A DNA stretch of 64,000 nucleotides. Source: Parietichytrium sp. I65-24A (taxonomy: Eukaryota > Sar > Bigyra > Thraustochytrida > Thraustochytriidae). Positions within the stretch are counted from its first letter, which is position 1, and every line of letters begins with the position of its first letter. The notes under the pieces are model-generated. The model had not been told where the DNA came from. It ran no database searches and saw only the letters and a list, made by a program, of their open reading frames with translations. The DNA lies in the NCBI GenBank assembly GCA_012862575.1, contig BLSF01000020.1, forward strand, positions 186,001 through 250,000, written 5' to 3'. Made by a program: the position numbers and the translations under genes. This document shows positions 1 to 8,712 of this stretch, piece after piece.

Positions 1-1
1 A

Positions 2-3000
2 CGATCGAACGGAATCCCGAACCACGCGTACGGTGCATTTCCGTTCACGGAAGATACCCTCCGCGAAGACCAGCCCGACAATCCGAACGGTCTTGAATCC
101 CAAGAGCTCGCCATCCGCCTGTCAAGGTTTCCCAACATCACGAATATCAACCCAGTCTCCGTCATTGAAGACCGATCCATGCTTCCGCAAGGAATTATCG
201 GTGTTGCTCTTAATGGTGTCCCCTTTTACAACCCATACGATGAATATGGAGACGACACTGTGGACGTGGAGTCAATTGGATACAGCGGTTCGGTGCCGGA
301 TCTCTGTAACGGAGTCGCAGTTGAACCATCAATGTATGCGTATCGTTCAAACCCAGCGTGCTTGTATGATCAACCAGTTGAATGGAACACTTCCATACCG
401 AGATTGAAGTCCGGCAAGCTATATCCCTTTGTCTTCTCTGTGGAAGATGGGCTGACAAATCCAAATCCGGGCCAACGGTCTCCGAAGCTTGGCTACGCAC
501 TAGACGGATTTGCAATTTACGGCCCATTTGCGGAAGGCGGTGATCTGCCAACAGATTTGGATGCTTGCAACGGTAGGTTCGACTCTGAGCTTCAAACCTA
601 CGTTTACCATATCACTCCGTGGAAAGCGCCATACCTCATTGGGTGTTTTCGAGGAACTTTGCAAATTGAGACGCCAGTGAAGACGAATGTGTTCCCGGAG
701 TTCATGAAGGGGCAGTCGAACGTTCCAAGAGATCTAGGATACTTCGGCCACGGCGCAGTATACGTTTTCATTAGCAGACCACTGTCCATTAGTCCCGTGG
801 CCAGTACTCTGAAAGGTATGTACGTTGGAGTGCATGATAATCCATTCAATGGCTTTGCATCTGGATATGGGTGGATAGAACAGACAATCCTGCTTGCGTC
901 GGATGGCGATCGGGCTGATCGATTCGGGCATTCTGTCGCTCTTGATGGAGACCACCTCCTGATCGGGGCTTACTTTGACCGTTCGAGCCCTAGGTCCACT
1001 TGGGACTTTGAGACGGGTTCTTTGATCGGCTGGACACGCACTGGGACTGCGTTTGATTACCAGCCCACGTACGGTGACAATCCTTCATTTCAGGAATGTA
1101 TACGGAGACTATAATATTGAGACCTTCCGAGACTTTGAGGGGAAAATTAACGTTGCCACTTCCAATCCTCTGGGTAAGAAAATTGCGAGATACGACTTCA
1201 TTGAAGGTTACGACAAGGTCATTCTCTATGGCCCACAAAGCGAGCACGTGGACCACCCAATATCGGTCTTGATAGAACCAGACGAACTTCGGACGCCGGA
1301 GTATTCTTTTCGGCCCGGAAGAGCACAAAAGGCGAAACTTCAGGGCAAATTTTTCGTAGCAACCTTCGAAAAGCGAACGGCTACCTACGATAATACAACG
1401 AAAACATTTGTCCCAGACTATGAGGAAGGCAGTGTACAAGGAGACGAGCCTCAAGGAACGCTGACTTCCGACCCGTTCCCAATATACGGAACAAAGATCC
1501 AGTTTCTCATTGGAGGCGGATGCAACATCGAGAATGAGTACGTTGAACTCCTTATTGATGGTGTGTCTGTGCGCAAAACGACAGGGCGTTGTGACGAAGC
1601 GATGAGGGAGGTGACCTGGGATGTAAGCTCGTACAAGTTACAGTCTGGTATAATTCGTATTGTTGATGCTTCGTCTACGAAATGGGGCCACATCAACGTG
1701 GATGATTTCCGTTTTAACTGGGACCTGAACTATTTGTATCGAGCAACGACTCGTTCGGATGACGGGACCGGATCGCGTCAAGCTGGCGGGCCGAAAGGGT
1801 ACGCTGGAGAGGCCGCTTCTGGAGCGGCCTATGCGTTTTGGCGAAAATCAGAGACATCAGACGAGCCTTGCGAAACATCCTGTAATGTTACCGGATGCTT
1901 CTACACAAGTACCCCAGTAGACCGATGGGGTTGCGTTTGGGAGGAGCAGCAAAAGCTGCAAGCCTCTGACCGCCGAGGAGGTGAGCTTTTTGGTTGGTCC
2001 GTCGGTCTCGATGATGCCTCTGGAATCGCAATTGTTGGGGCATTGGGAAGTCGCATGGTGGATATGCTAAACTGGGCCGACGTTGACCCAGTGGATCGGA
2101 ACGGAGCGGTGTACGTATACTATCGCGTCCCAGAGGACCGCACTGCTTTTGGCACGTTGGTTAAGAAGGCTTACTGGATGCCAACAGAAAACTTCAAGCT
2201 TCAAAATACCGATGCAGGAGAAGCGCGGCAGAGCCAGTTTGGCTACAGCGTGAGTGTCAGCGATTTGACCATATTCATGGGAGCGCCAGGCAAGCCGGGG
2301 CTCGCAAAAGTTGGATCCGGGAACGAAAATTTCAACGAAGACAGCCTCCAGGCAATTCCAGGGGGTGGAGCGGTGTACACCTCAGACATTTCCCAAATAT
2401 TCGTGTACTTTGAGCAGAAGGAGTATGTAGTTCGGGAGAACCACGATACCGACACCTCGCAGCAGAACACTGTAAAGATTACTGTCAAAAGGTCTGCTAA
2501 CTTTGATACAACGTTGAGTGTAGGTTACTACACAAGCGATATCACGGCAGTTGGTGTGTCCGCCTCCAAAGCTGCGTATTGCCAGACCCTGGCCTACACT
2601 GAAAGAGGAGCTCAAGGCTGCGGTGACTATGAGCATGCTTCTGGGATTTTAACGTTTCACCCTGCGGAAGAAGAAGTCTCTTTCGAGCTGTACACCATGA
2701 ACGACGATTGCAAAGAGCTCTATTCGGAATATGTGCTCTTGCAATTGACCATACCCGGCGGCCCGCCCCTGTTGGGCGAGAACTATCAGTCGCGTCTGCG
2801 AATCGAAGATGATGACGCGGCGGACCAAATCAATTTGCTCTTCTGCCCTGAGCCATCCTACAAAATATCTGAGGTACATCCATTCTATTCGGCTGCAGAG
2901 CAGCCCGATTTGAGCGGGGTGTCTCCATCGGATGACTACCTTCCCCGAAACGAATTGGAGGAGATGGTGCTGAACCGAAAGAGAGCAGGGGAGGGTGGAT

Positions 3001-3002
3001 GA
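2..3002 (+). CDS. YHYH-domain / FG-GAP-like / Calx-beta secreted or surface protein; 5' partial, one frameshift
   Basis: The gene enters the window from the left: the frame is open from base 2 and already reads a YHYH-like start (SNGIPNHAYGAFP). The YHYH domain continues through GYALDGFAIYGP (about 490-530), YVYHITP and PYLIGCFRGT to about base 660. FG-GAP-like repeats follow (DRFGHSVALDGDHLLIGA; GELFGWSVGLDD; SQFGYSVSVSD). A Calx-beta-like domain (about 2390-2810) ends in RIEDDD before TGA at 3000-3002. The frame is broken near 1091: upstream codons read GTAFDYQPTYGDNPSF, and the continuation (RNVYGDYNIETF) lies one frame over, so one extra base is present. A 43-base intron (donor 1050, acceptor 1092) would also restore frame but would delete the QPTYGDN block, which I recall as conserved, so a frameshift is preferred. 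The YHYH and Calx-beta assignments are family knowledge; the cellular role is unknown, probably extracellular adhesion or calcium binding. Confidence 0.72.
1085..1100 (+). other. Apparent +1 frameshift in the YHYH/Calx-beta gene
   Basis: Upstream reading is in the frame of base 2 and meets TAA shortly after 1100. Downstream coding is in the frame of base 1053. Dropping one base near 1091-1093 fuses the two into one uninterrupted protein. The cause may be an assembly indel, a true mutation or recoding; the sequence alone cannot decide. Confidence 0.6.
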
Positions 3003-3291
3003 TTTCATGTGAATGATAATATACGTAACATATTCAGCACAAAAAATTCATTTAGATGTCGAGCTGGTGTGCATTGTTTTGAGAACACTAAACCGGTTCA
3101 AGTGAAGCCACGAAGTGACAGCGTAAACAAACCCTATCGGAAGGTGGGGTGCAACCGATTTGAATCTTGAAGCTCCATTGACTGCCACTATGCCCGTAGT
3201 GGGAATCGCAGAAAACGATTTCTCTCTACACGTATATAGGAAGGTAAATACCACGTCACCTGGTAGCTCTCCTGTTTTGACGTCGGCCTGG

Positions 3292-4353
3292 CTAGTACAC
3301 TTGTTTTCGGCTCATCAACGAGTACCTTATCACTTCGTCAGCTAACACTTGGGCGGGGTTGACCACAAATAAATCCTCGATACCCTTTGGCCCGTGCTCT
3401 GCCAGAGTGCTCTCGGTCAACAGAAGCGGCAACTCAGTACAGCCGAGGATCAGCGCGGTTGCGCCGGCGTTCCAGAGCGCAACGACCTCGGTCAGCAGTA
3501 GCTGGAAGTTTCGCAATGTGTGTTTGCAACTCAGGTCAGAGTCGTAGCCTGCTTTGATGCCGAACGGACCAAAGATGGCCTCGTTGAAATTGCTCTGATT
3601 TCCGCCTGAGACGTTGAACGGGGTCACGAGATCAACGCGCATGCTTCCTACGCACATCCTCTCGCAAACATTTTCGTACACGCGATGCCGTAGCAACGGC
3701 TCCGTTCCTAGGAGTCCAATTTTGAGCGGCGCAGCGCCAGGGAATGGAATCTGAACGTGTCTGAAGATGTGCTCAAACGTGAGTTCAAGCATGTCGATGA
3801 ATGGCACCCTCACATCTGCTAGCATCCCGTCCTTAAAGTGATGCGCGGTACTACACACCATGCAGAGCGCGGTGGCTCCGGCATCCACCAGCGCTTTCGC
3901 GGTGTCCGCCATCGCAGCGGTGGGATTCGTTGGATTTTGCCCACTAAGAAACTCCGGCCGCCCCGGGATCGTCGGATTCGTGTATATGAGCAGCGGCACA
4001 TGATCCTGTTCTCTGAAAGCATCTATCCCTGCGCGTCGCGCCCATACTAATTCGAGCATCTCCTCCGTCCAGCTGGCGCTTGAGACAAGCTTTACACGTT
4101 CCAGCATCGGTTCCCGTCGCTCTTTGGCAGCACGCATAGCCTGGAACAGTGCCACCGTCGCCCGAATAACATTGTCATCGTACCACGCGGCTGTTGCCTT
4201 TGGGCCAAGGCCGCCAATGACGCCCACCAAATTTCTCTGAAGCACCTTGTCTTTCCGCACGCGAAATTTCTTCTGTGCCTCCACCACTGCCAGCGTCACC
4301 AAGGCGCCGAACAACGCCGCGCTGCCCACCGCCGCGAGCGTCTCTCCGCGCAT
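3292..4353 (-). CDS. Aspartate/glutamate racemase family protein with N-terminal membrane segment
   Basis: The 353-residue protein starts at ATG 4353 and stops with TAG at 3292-3294. Residues 8-25 are hydrophobic and followed by basic residues, so this is a signal anchor or organelle-targeting segment placed before the catalytic domain. The domain begins VGVIGGLGPKAT (43-54), a typical Asp/Glu racemase (RacX/YgeA-like) start. The two catalytic cysteines expected of the two-base mechanism are present: Cys167 in VCSTAHHF, where Ser replaces the usual Asn of CNT, and Cys305 in GCTELPLL. The predicted reaction is cofactor-independent racemisation of an acidic or related amino acid; the substrate is not predictable. 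The family is mainly bacterial, so transfer is possible. The gene converges with the YHYH gene across a 289-base spacer and diverges from the gene at 6226. Confidence 0.85.
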   Translation of the reverse strand: MRGETLAAVGSAALFGALVTLAVVEAQKKFRVRKDKVLQRNLVGVIGGLGPKATAAWYDDNVIRATVALFQAMRAAKERREPMLERVKLVSSASWTEEMLELVWARRAGIDAFREQDHVPLLIYTNPTIPGRPEFLSGQNPTNPTAAMADTAKALVDAGATALCMVCSTAHHFKDGMLADVRVPFIDMLELTFEHIFRHVQIPFPGAAPLKIGLLGTEPLLRHRVYENVCERMCVGSMRVDLVTPFNVSGGNQSNFNEAIFGPFGIKAGYDSDLSCKHTLRNFQLLLTEVVALWNAGATALILGCTELPLLLTESTLAEHGPKGIEDLFVVNPAQVLADEVIRYSLMSRKQVY

Positions 4354-5250
4354 GTCGCTCTCTCTCTTTCCGTTTCGAATCAGCTCCAGCCAACTGCAAA
4401 ACTCTTCGACACGACCTCTTTCCTGACAGTGATACTTCTTCTGAGCCTCGAGTCTCCCTCACATACATGCACAGACCTCTCCGCCCTCTTCCGCTCGCTC
4501 CACAAGTAGCCTGCCGCACTTCGCGAAGTGCTCACTCCAACCTGCGGGGCTGCTGCAACTTGTGTACACAGTGTACGTATGTATGCTCTCTGTGGCCCCA
4601 CAAGTACTCGCGCTCACTTTCAGTCCTGGCGGCTGACTGGCTTTAGCTCCTCGGCCTATGAGTCCCTCAGTCTCAGAAATATTCCCACTTGCAGTTCAAC
4701 ATTTTCTTATTCTTTGTTTTTATCCACGCTTGAAAGCCACCCACCATCATCCACCGCACTAAGCAGGTCGTTCGCCGCTTGCTTGAAAGCATAAAAAGAC
4801 TCAGAGCAGCAAGTGAAGCTATAAAATCAAACAGAGCAAAACGAAACAAGAAAACAATTAGAACAATCAAACGAATTCCGCAAGTCTGCACTCGGCTTCG
4901 TGTCAGGACCCTGCTTTAATGCTGCAGCGATTCGAGCTCATCTCGCTTTTTCCTCATCGCCTTTTCTTTTTATAGTTAACTAGGTGTGTTGAGATGCTGC
5001 GACGTGGTGCAAGAGCTGCCAGAACAACAATGCGCAAGCCGCGACCTCGTCTTGACAGTCAGTCAATCAGATTATGCATCTACAGAATTTAGGTTGTTGG
5101 GATGAGGTAAGGCAGTGGAGAGTGCGATCCGCCCTCAAAGTATGCACTGCCAAGGCTGACTCAAGCTGCTGCTTCCTTGTTCGCCAATCAAGCTGGTCGT
5201 TTTCTAACGACTCATCGAACATCGCCATTCCCTTTGCCTCTTCCATGAAC

Positions 5251-5322
5251 GTGAACAGTGAACAGTGAACAGTGAACAGTGAACAGTGAACAGTGAACAG
5301 TGAACAGTGAACAGTGAACAGT
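5251..5322. repeat. 7-bp tandem repeat, unit GTGAACA, about 10 copies
   Basis: The unit GTGAACA repeats without visible interruption for 72 bases, giving about 10.3 copies. Because 7 is not a multiple of 3, each reading frame cycles and gives the artefactual peptide repeat seen on the minus strand. There are no spacers, so this is a minisatellite and not a CRISPR array. Confidence 0.95.
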
Positions 5323-5474
5323 TTCGGACGGTGGTACTGAGTCGAGTGCCATGATGCCGCCAACCCCAATGCTCACTCACAAACTGCGACAATGGCTGTC
5401 CAAATTTGGACCAAACAAAAGTCAACAGAATCACTTTCGGGCAGACCCCAAAAAAGCGAGATGGAGCGATGTAG

Positions 5475-5497
5475 CTTGTTTGTTTGTTTGTTTGTTT
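5475..5497. repeat. (TTTG)n microsatellite
   Basis: About five copies of the tetranucleotide TTTG are followed by a T-rich run up to about base 5507. Confidence 0.85.
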
Positions 5498-6225
5498 TTA
5501 TTTTTTTCCGATTTAACTTTGGTTGGCAATAAACCTATCAACGTCGCAGTTGTCGCTTCTTTGCCCGTTTTACCAGAAGTCTCAGTTATGCATAATTCTA
5601 CTCTGGCTTTCAGTGTTTCCGTTGTGCTTCTTCTCAGTCTCATAGGCTATAGGTTAGGGCCAGAGTCGAGCTCGAATCAAAAAAAAAAAAGTATTCACCA
5701 GCACCAGAACATAAAAGATGACTGACTGACTGTCGGACGTGGTTGCACAAACTGACTGCTTGATGTTCGTAATCTATCAAGATTGTGTTCCAGCATACAG
5801 TACTGTACTACCACTCAACTCGCACTCACAGTCAGTTCAAGTTCTCACGGTCATTACCGGTTTTATTTGTAAATCGATATCCACGCCGCATGCTGTGTCT
5901 TGGTGTCTTAGTTTGTGTGTCATTTCGTTTGTTAGTCACGTCTGGAGAGTTTTGTCGGTGTTAAAAGACTGTCGACTCGTAGTTGTCCAACTGAGGGACA
6001 CAGCGTATGATGCTCGGCGACGATGAACGCCTCGATACAGTGCGGTTACATGAACAAGTAAGGTGTGAATCACTGCTTTTATGTGCAAGTCGAATGCAGC
6101 TCGAGACTTTAAAGAAGAGCGAAGGCACTGTATAGTACATGCGAGGTTGCCCATTGTAGCTGGGTCGCGCCCGACGGGCAACGTGGCAAGCGCACCTGGT
6201 CGAGTGCCGATTTGAGGCGCGGGCA

Positions 6226-7743
6226 ATGGTTGGAGCATTGGACCGAGACGAGAGTGCTGCCGGAGAGACGGAACGCGATGGCGCTGGTCCTCGCCGAGTC
6301 GCAATACCTTTCGGCGCAGAGGTCCTGTTCATTGGAAAGTTGGTGGCTTTCTCGACACTGGTCTCCGTGGTTGTGTTATCAATAATATATCTATACAAGT
6401 CACAGCGAGAGAGGTTCCTGGTTGCCCATGAGCTCGGCCAACAAACGGATTGGGCCGTCAGTTATTTTTGCACAATGAATTCGACATCCCTCCTGGAAGC
6501 CATTTTTTGCTACGATCTCTCTGCCGGAAACATATTTAGGATTACGTTCGTGGACATATTCTTCTATGGCATGATTTGGGTGTTGATTGTGCCGCTCCAA
6601 AAGCGGCACATTTTTGTAGCCGTGCTTTTGCACCTGACCAGCCACTGTTTTCAGAATTGGATGACATTGCACAAGAACCCGAACATTCGAAAGCACTACT
6701 TGTCGACATGGTGTTTCTGGTCACTCGCCCCTTGCGTCTTCTGGAGACTGACTCGCCCAGACCTCAAGCACCTGTGGAAATGTACCTTATTGTTCTTCTT
6801 CCTTGCTGTGTGTACCAATTTGGTTTTCGAGAACTTTATAGGCTGGAGCCAATACAGACTCATGCTTGCTTTGCTGGTGGTTCCAATCATCAGAGAAATT
6901 GTCGTTGGAATGGCAAGCGCCAACACTAGCATATTGGTGCATCTCGTAAGTGGTCTGCGAAAGGACTACGTGTACGTACTCTTGACGTTCGTACACATGT
7001 TTGTCAGTATTTGGAGTCGAATGGTTGTTACCTCACTGCACGACCCGACTCAGCTTGCCGTGTATCTAGTATTGAGCTGTCTGATGGAGATATTGAGCAG
7101 AACTACCATTCGTGCCCGCTTTACTCGTATGTTTAGATGTTATGGCCGACTTGCACAGGTACACGAACGCACAATCCGGCCTGCAAATCGAACATTAAAC
7201 AGACGCGAGAATATGGAACAGACTGTGGCAAAGTTGATCAAGCTACCATCCGTGACAACATTCAAACCACGGGTCAAAGTTTTCTCAAACCTCATCGTCG
7301 GAGGAATGATCTCAGAATACGTTGGGATTTTTCTCAACGTTGGATTCATCGTACTTTTCCACAGATCTGTGCAGTTATTGCCTTTAGCATACTTTTCTGA
7401 CGAAGAGAATCCGCTGGACATCTCCCTGGACTATACAAAGTTGGCGATCAATTCCATGTCCCAGATTGGTGTGGAGATCCTTATTGATATTGTTTGTACG
7501 GTATACGAGTTTAGGAAACTCGATATTCCGTCGAACCGTGTGTGGGAAAGTCAATCGTTGCGCTCCAGGTTTGTCACCTATTCGATCGGATCTATTTCAG
7601 CCGCTGCTAGTGCGTTTACGTTGGTCGGAGGCTCGGTGCTCCTGTGCGACGATTCTTCAGACCCCATGGATTATTGCACCTGCAAGACCTCCGAAGGAAG
7701 CGTCTTTGAGAAAGCCTGTCTCTTGAAAATGTCGAGCACCTGA
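6226..7743 (+). CDS. Unknown multipass membrane protein (505 aa)
   Basis: A single open frame runs from ATG 6226 to TGA 7741-7743. I do not recognise the family. A short polar N-terminus of about 35 residues precedes a strongly hydrophobic segment (AFSTLVSVVVLSIIYLY), and there appear to be 8-9 membrane spans in total. These include segments around IFFYGMIWVLIVPL, LLFFFLAVCTNLVF, LALLVVPIIREIVVG, LLTFVHMFVSIW and the C-terminal GSISAAASAFTLVGG. A basic loop (about 285-345, rich in Arg) lies in the middle and is probably cytosolic. The tail has a Cys cluster (CDD, CTC). Nothing indicates transport or enzymatic residues. It may be restricted to its lineage. Confidence 0.75.
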   Translation: MVGALDRDESAAGETERDGAGPRRVAIPFGAEVLFIGKLVAFSTLVSVVVLSIIYLYKSQRERFLVAHELGQQTDWAVSYFCTMNSTSLLEAIFCYDLSAGNIFRITFVDIFFYGMIWVLIVPLQKRHIFVAVLLHLTSHCFQNWMTLHKNPNIRKHYLSTWCFWSLAPCVFWRLTRPDLKHLWKCTLLFFFLAVCTNLVFENFIGWSQYRLMLALLVVPIIREIVVGMASANTSILVHLVSGLRKDYVYVLLTFVHMFVSIWSRMVVTSLHDPTQLAVYLVLSCLMEILSRTTIRARFTRMFRCYGRLAQVHERTIRPANRTLNRRENMEQTVAKLIKLPSVTTFKPRVKVFSNLIVGGMISEYVGIFLNVGFIVLFHRSVQLLPLAYFSDEENPLDISLDYTKLAINSMSQIGVEILIDIVCTVYEFRKLDIPSNRVWESQSLRSRFVTYSIGSISAAASAFTLVGGSVLLCDDSSDPMDYCTCKTSEGSVFEKACLLKMSST

Positions 7744-8712
7744 GAGGTCATGCTCATTCTGCTCGTGGATAGACTGTGAACACGTATCATATTTAAATTT
7801 GAGAGACACTTCGGCTGCAGATTAAACATTGCTATTACTGCATCATCTGCACCTTGTGTCTGCAATCGCATCGAACCATCATAACGGGCGACATCGATGG
7901 CCTTCGGAGCCACCCCAAGCTGTCGATGACATTTCCTGGCCGAACGCCATGGGGTACTAGACAGTTCCGTAGTAGCCTTTACCGGCTACCGGCTGTATGT
8001 GCTCCTACTACTCTGTTCATGAAGTATTTTACTTCCCCCACACTAGCTAGCTATTGTTATGGATAATGGAATTATAATGTGTAACAGTAAATAACCGTTT
8101 CTCCTATTAGAGCGTCGTAATTAACAAAAATAGTAACGCTTAAGTTCAACGGACAACCTCGCATGAGAGATTACACTGTTTTACAAATATCACTTCGTGA
8201 CCTCGTTTCTGCCGCTGGAAGGTCTGAGAATCTCTGTCAAAAGAAGCGGTTGAGATGCTCTTTTTTAGGTTAAGACTATAACTGTAAAGGTGCCGAGTGC
8301 CGATACAGTCACATTTGCGCTTCTCATAGCCTGGCGGTGACAGAGTTTCGAAGCTACGCGGCTGGGTAGTGCGGTTGGCAAAGGGAAATGGGAACGCTAA
8401 CAGCAAAGACTCGCTTTAGAACGTCTCGCTTGCCGAACTTGAGCACTTATTCATAGCAACTACTTACTGTTTGTAGTTCCTTTGGCCTGGCTTGGCTCGT
8501 TGCTCTGCAGCCCGTCTTACGCCACGATCCCGCAGAGTTGAACAGGCTCCCTAGCCAAGAAGCACAACTCTTTGCCGTCATTTGGAAGCGAAGAGCGCGT
8601 CTCCTTCTATCGGGCATCGGCAAAGGGAACGTTTTGAAGGTGACAGCCGCCTCTCGCGCTCTTCACCAGCTCGGACACGCCAGCGGTGTACTGGCATAAA
8701 ACGGTGGCGAGG
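7744..8712. promoter_or_regulatory. 0.97 kb spacer before the TTLL gene
   Basis: The two flanking genes are in tandem on the plus strand, so this holds the 3' end of the membrane-protein gene and the control region and leader of the TTLL gene. I see no credible ORF, RNA gene or repeat. The leader near 8580-8712 is in frame with the downstream ORF from a GTG at 8686 but has no ATG. Confidence 0.4.

Larger units (their letters stand above)
4354..6225. promoter_or_regulatory. 1.87 kb spacer between divergent genes (racemase and membrane protein)
   Basis: No convincing gene is seen here. The ORFs are short, overlap one another and are shaped by simple repeats. The spacer must hold both upstream control regions. 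It contains a 7-base tandem repeat (5251-5322), a TTTG run (5475-5497) and an A-run near 5680-5690. Confidence 0.5.

Noticed and set aside
1050-1092. 43-base intron in the YHYH gene
   Set aside because: It would restore frame but removes the QPTYGDN block and is shorter than every other intron seen (63 bases or more). Kept as the alternative to an indel.
5251-5322. CRISPR-like array
   Set aside because: Units are contiguous with no spacers; the host is eukaryotic.
5067-5434. Minus-strand frames with repeated FTVHCSL units
   Set aside because: The 7-base tandem repeat cycles through all frames and produces an artificial heptapeptide repeat.
5351-5725. 124-codon plus-strand frame
   Set aside because: It runs through TTTG and A-rich simple sequence and has no conserved look.
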